A model generated the notes under the pieces. It was given only the letters and a program-made list of their open reading frames with translations. It searched no databases and was not told the DNA's origin. A program made the translations under genes and the position numbers. From contig JAJXUR010000005.1 of NCBI GenBank assembly GCA_021782715.1, forward strand, positions 1 through 16,233: a stretch of DNA of 16,233 nt. Direction: 5' to 3'. Shown in pieces: positions 6,548-12,597 of the stretch. The stretch comes from a bacterium. Lineage in GTDB: Bacteria; Patescibacteriota; Minisyncoccia; Phycocordibacterales; Phycocordibacteraceae. Every line of letters begins with the position of its first letter. Positions within the stretch are counted from its first letter, which is position 1.

Positions 6548-6598
6548 ACGGAGCAAGCGGGGCTTGACGGACTACGGTTCTAACTCGAGACGGTCAGC
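6548..6598 (+). repeat. 51-nt dispersed repeat, copy 3
   Basis: Third copy, from ACGGAGCAAG to GACGGTCAGC, with no indel against copies 1 and 2. It ends 6 nt before the -35 box of the ClpP-like gene, so it stands directly upstream of that promoter. Confidence 0.88.
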
Positions 6599-6603
6599 AA
6601 AAT

Positions 6604-6632
6604 TTGACTAAATAGTTTACATATATTATAGT
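6604..6632 (+). promoter_or_regulatory. Strong sigma70-type promoter of the ClpP-like gene
   Basis: TTGACT (6604-6609), a 17-nt spacer and TATAGT (6627-6632) predict transcription from about 6639, leaving a leader of roughly 29 nt with a proper ribosome site before the ATG at 6668. Confidence 0.85.
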
Positions 6633-6667
6633 TTGCTTTGGTCTCAGCTCACTCAAAGGAGAAGCAA

Positions 6668-7246
6668 ATGTCAGAGATTATTTCGGCAACAGCACGAGAA
6701 CGACTCATGAAAAATGGTCAGTTTCTGGTTACCAACGTTGACCATGAGACGCTCGGTCAACTCACAAAATGGATCATCGACGGGCGCCCTGCAAAGAAAG
6801 AATTCACGATCGTGATCTGCAGCAGTGGGGGCTCACCGACGATGGTGGTCAACTTCGCCTCGTTCGCTGGAACACTCGGGAAAGAAGTAAAACTGACGGG
6901 GGTCGCATTTGGCGAATGCGGCTCGGCAGCGCTCGCGCTTTTGCAGTGCTGTCATGAGCGTATCGCGGTCAAGCATTGTGGTTTCTTCATCCACCATGTG
7001 CATTCCAACTTCAACACGAGCCCGCACAAAGTGTCTCTCCAACGCCTTAAAGAAGAGATTGCTGACGTTCTCCGTCTCGAACAAGAGATCGTCCAGATGC
7101 AGTGCAAGAGGGCTGGAATGTCCATCGCGGTATGGAATCGGCTCGCCGAGCGCGGAGAAATGGTCGAAGGCAGGGCGATGTATCCCGTCGATGCACACAA
7201 GCTCGGGCTCATCGATCGAATCGTCGATCATTATGAAATCTTCTGA
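6668..7246 (+). CDS. ClpP-like serine peptidase family protein (crotonase/ClpP fold)
   Basis: A 192-residue protein with the ClpP/S14 layout: an SSGG turn at 52-55 (ClpP has SPGG), the putative nucleophile S86 in GECGSAALA, the putative catalytic histidine H109 or H110 in FFIHHVH (23-24 residues after the serine, close to ClpP's 25), and a C-terminal MYPVDAHKLGLIDRIVDH segment matching ClpP's helix before its last strand. The third catalytic residue cannot be assigned by eye. Length matches ClpP (about 195). The frame also opens at a TTG at 6638, but AAAGGAGAA 5-6 nt before the ATG at 6668 fixes the start. No Clp ATPase is nearby. It stands alone between its own promoter and terminator, suggesting an independently regulated accessory protease or protease-like protein. 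Confidence 0.85.
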   Translation: MSEIISATARERLMKNGQFLVTNVDHETLGQLTKWIIDGRPAKKEFTIVICSSGGSPTMVVNFASFAGTLGKEVKLTGVAFGECGSAALALLQCCHERIAVKHCGFFIHHVHSNFNTSPHKVSLQRLKEEIADVLRLEQEIVQMQCKRAGMSIAVWNRLAERGEMVEGRAMYPVDAHKLGLIDRIVDHYEIF

Positions 7247-7265
7247 ACTCAGCGCACTTCAAGCG

Positions 7266-7290
7266 GCCACCTCACGGTGGCTGCCTTTTT
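7266..7290 (+). terminator. Intrinsic terminator of the ClpP-like gene
   Basis: GCCACC (7266-7271) pairs with GGTGGC (7276-7281) around TCAC, followed by TGCC and five Ts (7286-7290). It lies 20 nt beyond the stop. The next 118 nt hold nothing I can support. Confidence 0.85.
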
Positions 7291-7408
7291 ATGCTAGTCC
7301 AAGATGTTCATCACCAATCCACATGAACCGTCCTAAACACCGTCTCTTTACTCATCGCAGCGGTTCCAACGTCCATTAAGTACTGCAGCATCCGTACGAG
7401 GATCATCC

Positions 7409-7570
7409 TCACTTCAGGAATCTCAGATACAAAGCGGCGAACACGAGGATGATGCCGATGTTCACGATGAGCCGGGGCCAGAAACGGTCACTGAAGACTA
7501 GCACATCGACGCCGATCACCACGGCCATCATGATTATGATGAGAATCACAAGCAGAGTTGCTCTTGTCAT
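7409..7570 (-). CDS. Very small membrane protein (53 aa)
   Basis: The minus-strand frame from the ATG at 7570 to the TGA at 7409-7411 encodes 53 residues: a first hydrophobic helix (about 5-25), a short polar turn VFSDRFWPR, and a second hydrophobic helix (about 34-49) ending in RFLK. This two-helix hairpin with charged turn and basic end looks like a genuine small membrane protein rather than chance. Function is unknown. A GGGGAG lies about 14 nt upstream, rather far for a ribosome site. It follows the Cys-containing gene by 55 nt on the same strand, so the three genes from 8177 downward may be one transcript. The long plus-strand frame across it is a shadow. Confidence 0.6.
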   Translation of the reverse strand: MTRATLLVILIIIMMAVVIGVDVLVFSDRFWPRLIVNIGIILVFAALYLRFLK

Positions 7571-7625
7571 TATTGAAAACAATACTCCCCTTCCGCGTCA
7601 GGAGCCAGAGCAGAAAAGAACAACT

Positions 7626-7901
7626 TCATATGCCGAGACAGACGTCGCCCAGGCACGCCCACGGCAGATCGCCGTCGAGATACCACATGCCTTGGTACAT
7701 GACGATCTTCACGATATCACCGGAGCTCGTCTCGCACGTCCCGGACGTGTCGGTCTTATCGATCAGCCGCACGCACCCGCGGAAGGCGTAATAATTGTCG
7801 AACGTACTGTGCGCCTCGCGCAAGGAGAACCACTGCGTGACCCCGAAGACGAGTCCCGCTACGGCGAGCAGGAGTATGAGAATCGATGCCGTTTTCTTCA
7901 T
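7626..7901 (-). CDS. Small membrane-anchored or secreted Cys-containing protein (91 aa)
   Basis: The N-terminus (MKKTASILILLLAVAGLVFG) is a basic start plus one hydrophobic helix, so the protein is either anchored or exported; there is no lipobox cysteine. The remainder has four cysteines (C43, C56, C83, C88) that could form two disulfides outside the cell, and an IVMYQGMWYLDGDLPW segment. I do not recognise a named family. The ATG at 7901 has a GGAG only 1 nt upstream and a TATAC sequence next to it, so translation initiation is ambiguous, but no other start fits the signal-like N-terminus. It lies 33 nt after the YdeI-like gene. Confidence 0.72.
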   Translation of the reverse strand: MKKTASILILLLAVAGLVFGVTQWFSLREAHSTFDNYYAFRGCVRLIDKTDTSGTCETSSGDIVKIVMYQGMWYLDGDLPWACLGDVCLGI

Positions 7902-7934
7902 ACTCCGTATAACCCGTCTTGCGAGAAGAAGTTG

Positions 7935-8177
7935 CTACCGATGCGGACAGCCGGCCCAGCAGCACGGCCGGCGCATGCCCTTATGCATCTTATCGAGGCC
8001 GACCAGGATGCGATGCTCCCTCGTCTCGGCCTTCTTCGCGGAGGTGATCCAGCAGATCCACTCATTCCGTGCGAGCGGCGTGATGTCCTCCCACACGGCA
8101 CCCGCCCGAGGGTCAGCAGCCAACGCTTTCCGCAAATCTGCGGGCATCGGGTGCACTACGCCTCCGGCTAATCTCAT
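7935..8177 (-). CDS. YdeI/OmpD-associated family protein (80 aa)
   Basis: The protein matches the bacteriocin-protection YdeI/OmpD-associated pattern: PADLRKALAADPRAGAVWEDITPLARNEWICWI, then SAKKAETREHRI, and a C-terminal RRPCCWAGCPHR with three cysteines and a histidine that may bind metal. The molecular role of the family is poorly known; a link to stress or peptide resistance is reported for YdeI relatives only. The frame extends to a GTG at 8183, but the ATG at 8177 is preferred because TATACT (8184-8189) ends exactly 6 nt before it, which would give a leaderless mRNA. No ribosome site is visible. It is the first gene of a probable minus-strand unit with the next two genes. Confidence 0.8.
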   Translation of the reverse strand: MRLAGGVVHPMPADLRKALAADPRAGAVWEDITPLARNEWICWITSAKKAETREHRILVGLDKMHKGMRRPCCWAGCPHR

Positions 8178-8251
8178 GAGCACAGTATACCCCGTTCTAG
8201 CTCTGGACGGCCGGCTCGTTAAACTGGCATAGTTTTATTATGACGAAATAA

Positions 8252-8314
8252 GGGCAGTCACGATTATTTCGAAATTTGTGTGTTGCGGTGTATGGAATAA
8301 TCGTGACTGTTCCC
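8252..8314. repeat. REP/MITE-like palindromic element
   Basis: Bases 8255-8270 pair with 8294-8309 over 16 bp (one G-U), extended by GGG/CCC across a two-base bulge; the loop is 23 nt. The arms (CAGTCACGATTATT and its complement) resemble the termini of REP-like elements mobilised by IS200-type Y1 transposases in many bacteria; that resemblance is from memory. It sits between the YdeI-like gene and the 3' end of the PAP2_C gene and has no T-run on either side. No transposase is in the window. Confidence 0.75.
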
Positions 8315-8357
8315 ATTTCTCTAAACGGAGTCCGATTGAGATGCCTGCTAGCGATAC

Positions 8358-9017
8358 TCAAGCCGCGCGAAGGAGCGCATAATCGCGCGGGAAGAGTTTG
8401 CGCGTCATCTCGAAAATACCATATGCCATGAACGGCGCCGCAAAGACATCGATGGAGTAGTGGACATGAGCGAGGAGAACTGAAATGGCGAAAATAACGG
8501 AGAGCGCCAGGTATGCATACCGCCATACGCGCTCATCCCAGAAGATGAGTGCCATAAGAAATGGGAACGACGTATGACCGGAAAAGAAGAATCCTGTCTG
8601 TAAGTTGAAGTACGAATACACGGCATCGAAGATGCCGGCGCCGGGATTGATCTGCCCCGGGTAGATGCCCACGTGTGTGAGAGATATGAAGAATGCACGA
8701 ATGATGATGAGGAGCCCGAGTGCTTTCAGCGTGAACAATATCCTGCGCGGGTGGAGAGCAATGAGCACACAGGAGAGCGCGATGGCCCATAATGCCCCCT
8801 CGATGACAATCAGGTTAAGGTTTACCACCGGCAAGTTATCGAGCAGCAGGTCTCCGACATAGACCGAGGTGGCACGAGTGGAATAACTGAGCGCGTAGAG
8901 ACCGGCGAAATGGTCTGCGATGAAAGCGAGTATGAGCAATCCCAATCCCTCTACCAGAGAATAGAGGTGTTCCCGCGCTCGCAAATCCCGATGGGTAAAC
9001 ACAGGCGAATGGGTCAC
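8358..9017 (-). CDS. PAP2_C-type membrane phosphatase/phosphotransferase
   Basis: A 219-residue protein with about six hydrophobic segments and the catalytic signature of the PAP2_C (sphingomyelin-synthase-related) branch of lipid phosphatases: FFFSGHTSFP at 143-152 with H148, and HVHYSIDVFAAPFMAYG at 184-200 with H186 and D190. Such enzymes hydrolyse or transfer phosphate head groups on membrane lipids; the substrate here is unknown. The frame is open to 9095, but the extra 26 residues are Cys-rich and lack membrane character. A TATACT (9025-9030) lies 7 nt before the GTG at 9017, which then gives MTHSPVFTHRDLR, so a GTG-started, probably leaderless mRNA is preferred; this start is inference. 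Confidence 0.8.
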   Translation of the reverse strand: MTHSPVFTHRDLRAREHLYSLVEGLGLLILAFIADHFAGLYALSYSTRATSVYVGDLLLDNLPVVNLNLIVIEGALWAIALSCVLIALHPRRILFTLKALGLLIIIRAFFISLTHVGIYPGQINPGAGIFDAVYSYFNLQTGFFFSGHTSFPFLMALIFWDERVWRYAYLALSVIFAISVLLAHVHYSIDVFAAPFMAYGIFEMTRKLFPRDYALLRAA

Positions 9018-9024
9018 GCAGGAA

Positions 9025-9071
9025 AGTATACCCTGCATGGGGCACACGCCAAAGCGGCAATCGTTTATACT
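9025..9071. promoter_or_regulatory. Divergent promoter region with two TATACT -10 boxes
   Basis: On the minus strand TATACT (9025-9030) lies 7 nt before the GTG of the PAP2_C gene, with a TTTGGC 17 nt further upstream as a weak -35. On the plus strand TATACT (9066-9071) lies 8 nt before the ATG at 9080. Both would give transcripts with almost no leader. Confidence 0.5.
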
Positions 9072-9079
9072 AGGCATGT

Positions 9080-9496
9080 ATGCACATTCCCGCATGGAGC
9101 ATCTTCACGCTCTGCACCGAACTCATCATTACGGCATCCGTCTATACCATCATTTGGAAATCCTATCGGAGCGGCATCTTCCCGACCAGCTTCGCCACCC
9201 TCGTGCTCGGCTATGAAGTGCTCTTTAATGTTTCCTATATGCTCTCGCGTGAACTGAGCTCATCGTCCGCCGCCGTCTATTCCCCATATGAGACCGGACT
9301 CGCGATATTCCACGGAATATTCTCGCTCATCATGTTCATCACACTCGTAACATTCTTCCTCGCCGCAATGCGCGCGTACCAGCGGGGCGAGAATTACTTC
9401 CGCTTACACCCGCGACTCACGATTGCGTTCGTCATCGCATGGGGCGTATCTATATTCTCCGGTGTCGCGCTCTTCGTGAACCTCTACCTCCTCTAA
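9080..9496 (+). CDS. Four-helix membrane protein (138 aa), function unknown
   Basis: Hydrophobic segments at about 5-25, 35-53, 73-97 and 112-137 predict four membrane helices. Two histidines lie at helix ends (one in IFHGIFSL near 79, one in RLHPRL near 110), a layout loosely like DUF420/CtaM-type haem-associated proteins. The neighbouring cytochrome b makes that idea attractive, but the resemblance is weak and the genes are convergent, not an operon. The ATG at 9080 is preceded by TATACT at 8 nt and by no ribosome site. Its TAA stop (9494-9496) overlaps the TAG stop of the cytochrome b gene on the other strand. Confidence 0.75.
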   Translation: MHIPAWSIFTLCTELIITASVYTIIWKSYRSGIFPTSFATLVLGYEVLFNVSYMLSRELSSSSAAVYSPYETGLAIFHGIFSLIMFITLVTFFLAAMRAYQRGENYFRLHPRLTIAFVIAWGVSIFSGVALFVNLYLL

Positions 9497-10953
9497 CTTC
9501 CCGTTTCCTGCTCGTCTTCCGCCGCTTCACCTCTCCTCCATATGAAGGGGGCGATATGCAGCACCTCTGGCAGGCGATTCATATACGGTATGTACGGGAA
9601 TGTAATGAATATGATCATAATGAGCCCGAGGATGATGCCCGCATCACGATCGCCGTACGGATTGCTGAGCAGGTTGAACGCCGTATTGACCAGGCCGAGC
9701 GGCGCGAACCACCAGGAGCCCGGCGGCAGCCCGATCGAGTGACCGTTCTCATCCTTCATCATGCCCCATGCAGCGGTATTGAAACCAAGCGACGTCGCCT
9801 TGTCTTCGAGGACGCCCGTATCGCTCAGGAAACGGAGCGTGTAGGTGCTGTCGGTGCTCGGACTCTCCTGGTCCAGGAGCGAGCCGTACAACCCGCTCTT
9901 CGCCATCGGAACGAGCGTGTCGAGCATCGCAATCACCGGATTCGTCGTGCTCGCGAACGCGTCCGTAGTCGTCGCGGCGGCGTACGCCGCCGCCTGCGCT
10001 AGGTCGGCCTGCTGCGCATCGGCAGGCTCGCTATTGAATGCCGCCCACGCATCCGCCCCCGTCGGCGCGCTCGCGCGGTATTGCTCATACGGCACCGCGA
10101 TGAACACTTGCCGCGTATCGAACGTATACGGATCAATGGAATCGAAATAGGTCGCGGTATCCGACGTGCGGTCGAATTCCTGCAGGAGAGTCGTCATCAT
10201 GAGATTCGAATCCTGCGTGGCGACATCCGCGATGCGCACGGCCGGCACGTACGGCGAGTGGAAGAAGAATGCGAGCGTGAGGATGAGCGCCACGAGCGCG
10301 CCGCCGCGCAAGAACAGTTTCGTATGATCCGCGTTAACCATGCGTACCTTGATGTCCGAACGGTACGGCTTCGAGATTCCGTAGGCGCGCTCGAGGATGT
10401 AATGCATGAGGAAAATGAAAAGGATTGCGAGCGGAATGATGGCGACATGCAGGGCGAACGTCTGCGTATAGTTGAGCGGGTTGAGCCAGTAGCCCAAGTG
10501 CGCACCGTTCCAGAAGTCGGCGCCGGAAACGGCGCGATACTGCGAGGAGAAATCGCCGCGCAAGCCATAGCCAAACTCGGTCTGGATGAGCGCAAGACAG
10601 AAGATGATCGCGCCGAAGACCCACACCATCCGGCGCGGCTTACGGAATCCGCTCGTCGTGAATCCGACGAGGATGTGCAGAATGAGCACGAATATGAACG
10701 CCTGCACCGTCCAGAGGTGGACGCTGCGGACATAGACGCCGAGCGGGGCCATAAGCCACCACGCCTGGCCCATGAAAGCCATAGTGATGCCGGTGAGCGC
10801 GAGCATCACGAGACACGTAAGCGCAAGGAAGCCGAGCGAGAAGAATATCGTATTGCCGTAGGACGGCAACCGGTGGATATACACCTTGTCCATGAGCGTC
10901 TTGAACGCATTGGTACGCGCGTCGTACTCGGGAGAATCCTGGTCGCTGTCCAT
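9493..10953 (-). CDS. Cytochrome b (b6-like haem spacing) with a large loop insertion
   Basis: A 486-residue membrane protein of the cytochrome b/b6 family, the quinol-oxidising core of bc-type complexes. Helix B carries H79 and H93 (14 apart) and helix D H169 and H184 (15 apart, the b6 rather than mitochondrial spacing), the four haem ligands. Helices A, C and E lie near 34-60, 108-125 and 215-232. A hydrophilic stretch of about 180 residues without Cys (233-412, Ala- and Thr-rich at 315-335) follows. Then LPPGSWWFAPLGL (409-421) stands where the Qo-site PEWY motif is expected, and a last helix ends in a Pro-rich subunit-IV-like tail. The ATG at 10953 is chosen (TATGGT 7 nt upstream); an ATG at 10965 is possible. 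No Rieske or cytochrome c gene is in the window. Confidence 0.88.
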   Translation of the reverse strand: MDSDQDSPEYDARTNAFKTLMDKVYIHRLPSYGNTIFFSLGFLALTCLVMLALTGITMAFMGQAWWLMAPLGVYVRSVHLWTVQAFIFVLILHILVGFTTSGFRKPRRMVWVFGAIIFCLALIQTEFGYGLRGDFSSQYRAVSGADFWNGAHLGYWLNPLNYTQTFALHVAIIPLAILFIFLMHYILERAYGISKPYRSDIKVRMVNADHTKLFLRGGALVALILTLAFFFHSPYVPAVRIADVATQDSNLMMTTLLQEFDRTSDTATYFDSIDPYTFDTRQVFIAVPYEQYRASAPTGADAWAAFNSEPADAQQADLAQAAAYAAATTTDAFASTTNPVIAMLDTLVPMAKSGLYGSLLDQESPSTDSTYTLRFLSDTGVLEDKATSLGFNTAAWGMMKDENGHSIGLPPGSWWFAPLGLVNTAFNLLSNPYGDRDAGIILGLIMIIFITFPYIPYMNRLPEVLHIAPFIWRRGEAAEDEQETGS

Positions 10954-11056
10954 GAGAGATACCATATCATGCTCGGGACGCCCCAAGTGGCCGACTCGAC
11001 TTTCCCGACCCGATGGGATAGGTTCGTATCAGACAACTTGTTAGAGGAGACTTGAG

Positions 11057-11656
11057 ATGGAAATCACCAAGCACGGCAAAAAACGCGTGTATGATAGGAC
11101 CGATATGCTTCCTGACGATGTTCTTTCCCTTATCTCGAACGAATTCGCCGTGAGGCTGGCCTCGGCAGGCACCACCAGCACGTACCACCTCTTCTACTCG
11201 CCGCCTGATGGAGATACGAAAATCGCTGTGGTTTCAGGGGACGGAGCCGTTCTCATCACGGTGTGGGAAAAAGATTATCTCCTTCCCCGTGGAGTAGAGC
11301 GGGTCACTCCCGAACTCGAACAAAAAGCGCGCACCCTGTTCAAAGAAACGACCCAACAGCATGAGCGGCGACGTCTTCGCGGCAACATCGACGTGCGCAT
11401 CGGACCGGGAACCATATATACGCACCGCTGCGGGGAAATTCTCTTCAAGGGAGAACGGACGACCGCGTCTGTCTCCGCGAGACTTATGCCGCAGATGTCT
11501 TTAGTAGCAGCACTCGTCGAAGAACACCGGGAGACCTCGAGCAACCGCATCACCTACCTCATCCGCCTCTATGATCCACGCACGTCGTACGCTATCAAAC
11601 CATTCGTCATGTTGAGACATACCGACGTCATGGAGCAGCTGCTCCCGGCCACCTAA
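11057..11656 (+). CDS. Hypothetical protein (199 aa)
   Basis: I do not recognise a family. It has no signal peptide or membrane helix. The N-terminus (MEITKHGKKRVYDRTDMLPDDVLSLI) superficially resembles the HGKKR-x-x-R start of small RelE/DUF4258-type proteins, but the rest does not follow that fold pattern. The middle has a beta-rich look (HLFYSPPDGDTKIAVVSGDGAVLITVW), then a basic helical stretch around 85-107, then a further mixed segment. A GAGGAGA ribosome site 7-8 nt before the ATG supports the start, and the stop codon is inside its own terminator. It is divergent from the cytochrome b gene with about 100 nt between them. Confidence 0.75.
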   Translation: MEITKHGKKRVYDRTDMLPDDVLSLISNEFAVRLASAGTTSTYHLFYSPPDGDTKIAVVSGDGAVLITVWEKDYLLPRGVERVTPELEQKARTLFKETTQQHERRRLRGNIDVRIGPGTIYTHRCGEILFKGERTTASVSARLMPQMSLVAALVEEHRETSSNRITYLIRLYDPRTSYAIKPFVMLRHTDVMEQLLPAT

Positions 11657-11673
11657 GGTGGCCGTTTTCTTTT
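11647..11673 (+). terminator. Intrinsic terminator with the stop codon as its loop
   Basis: GGCCACC (11647-11653) pairs with GGTGGCC (11657-11663); the 3-nt loop is exactly the TAA stop codon (11654-11656). TTTTCTTTT follows at 11665-11673. Confidence 0.92.
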
Positions 11674-11722
11674 CCATGGACCTTCGTCCCATGGCCGTAC
11701 TCGACTGTTGTATACTTGCCTG

Positions 11723-11884
11723 ATGAAGCAAGCTGTCTGGATTGGCATGGTGGTCGGATCGACGATCGGTGGCTTGATCCCGAACCTATGGGGAGCGTCA
11801 ATCTTCTCATTCTCATCGATGCTCTTCGGCACGGCCGGCGGTATACTCGGCATCTATGTGGCCTTTAAGATGACTCGGCCATGA
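11723..11884 (+). CDS. Very small glycine-rich membrane protein (53 aa)
   Basis: The frame from the ATG at 11723 encodes 53 residues with two hydrophobic segments (about 4-20 and 34-49), rich in glycine: IGMVVGSTIGGLIPNLWG, then a serine-rich turn, then FGTAGGILGIYVAFKM. It looks like a real two-helix membrane protein of a family seen in other small-genome bacteria; function is unknown. TATACT (11711-11716) ends exactly 6 nt before the ATG and there is no ribosome site, so it is probably leaderless. Its stop overlaps the next start as ATGA (11881-11884), showing translational coupling to the DUF2061 gene and supporting both. Confidence 0.75.
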   Translation: MKQAVWIGMVVGSTIGGLIPNLWGASIFSFSSMLFGTAGGILGIYVAFKMTRP

Positions 11885-12105
11885 CTCCAGGAAAACCTCT
11901 CGATACGCACCCGCGCTCAATAGCGAAATCGATCAGTTACCGCGTGCTGAGCGTCGCCGTCGATTACACCGTCGCATACTTCTTCACGCATAACATAGCT
12001 CTCTCCGCTGGCATCGTCCTCTTCGTCGACACCTACAGCACCATCCTCTACTACATGCACGAACGCATCTGGGCCCACATACGGTGGGGTCGCCGACCGG
12101 CCTGA
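11881..12105 (+). CDS. DUF2061 family membrane protein (74 aa)
   Basis: The pattern fits DUF2061: RSIAKSISYRVLSVAVDYTVAYFFTHNIALSAGIVLFVDTYSTILYYMHERIWAHIRWG. Both family landmarks are visible, the AKSISYR start of the first helix and the YYMHERIW motif after the second. Two membrane helices are predicted (about 20-36 and 40-58). The function of the family is unknown. It starts within the stop of the preceding tiny membrane gene (ATGA overlap), so the two are translationally coupled and may form a small membrane complex. Confidence 0.87.
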   Translation: MTPGKPLDTHPRSIAKSISYRVLSVAVDYTVAYFFTHNIALSAGIVLFVDTYSTILYYMHERIWAHIRWGRRPA

Positions 12106-12180
12106 GTCTCGCTTTAGCATTCCCGTTTGATGAAGATAGGGTTATACTATAGCCATATAACTCCCTGCTTTACCTACTCT

Positions 12181-12531
12181 ATGAAAAATCCGACTCAATG
12201 CTTGCTTTGGAAGAAGGCGCACCTCTCCCCCGCAGATCTCGATCTTGAATTCGTCGAAGCAATCAGCAGAGGTGCGCATATCGAACGAGGCCTCTTCCGA
12301 TGCCGTGAGTGCGGACAAGTGTATTTCCATGAATGGTACGAGCATGTCAACTTTAAGCACGATTCCTACATGTACGATACCTATATACCGGTAAACTCCA
12401 AAGAAGAGATTAAAGAGCTCACAGAAACGAAGAGTTCGTCCGAACTCTTGCAGTTCTTCCCTCAATTGCACGGAAGCTTCACCAACGGGCTGAAAGACTC
12501 CGTGCAATGGCTTGAGAGCAGCGAAGAATAG
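12181..12531 (+). CDS. CxxC-containing hypothetical protein (116 aa)
   Basis: A soluble, acidic protein with FRCRECGQVYFHEWYEHVNF at 39-58; C41 and C44 form one CxxC knuckle, followed by H50 and H55, which could complete a metal site. Then come DTYIPVNSKEEIKEL and a helical C-terminus. I cannot name the family. The frame extends to a TTG at 12127, but those 18 residues look like translated promoter (TATACT at 12144), and the ATG at 12181 begins a protein-like sequence. There is no Shine-Dalgarno. The stop lies in a short inverted repeat (ATAGCC/GGCTAT, 12527-12549) without a T-run. Confidence 0.72.
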   Translation: MKNPTQCLLWKKAHLSPADLDLEFVEAISRGAHIERGLFRCRECGQVYFHEWYEHVNFKHDSYMYDTYIPVNSKEEIKELTETKSSSELLQFFPQLHGSFTNGLKDSVQWLESSEE

Positions 12532-12597
12532 CCACCCGCAAATGGGCTATGCCCGCCCGGGGTGCAGCGCGGCGTGAAAGCACGCTAAACTATAAGC

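Noticed and set aside
4432..6598. The 51-nt repeats as integron attC sites
   Set aside because: Orientation and spacing are cassette-like, but I find no matching RYYYAAC/GTTRRRY core pair at the copy ends and no integrase in the window; left as an open test, not a call.
4432..6598. The 51-nt repeats as a CRISPR array
   Set aside because: Copies are about 900-1100 bp apart with genes between them; there are no short regular spacers and no cas genes.
7449..8171. Plus-strand frame (240 aa) across the minus-strand small genes
   Set aside because: No recognisable domain or ribosome site; the opposing YdeI-like motif and signal-like N-terminus are convincing.
10081..11055. Long plus-strand reading frame (324 aa) opposite the cytochrome b gene
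   Set aside because: Extremely Arg/Glu-rich, no domain features, and exactly antisense to a gene with clear haem motifs; it is a high-GC shadow.
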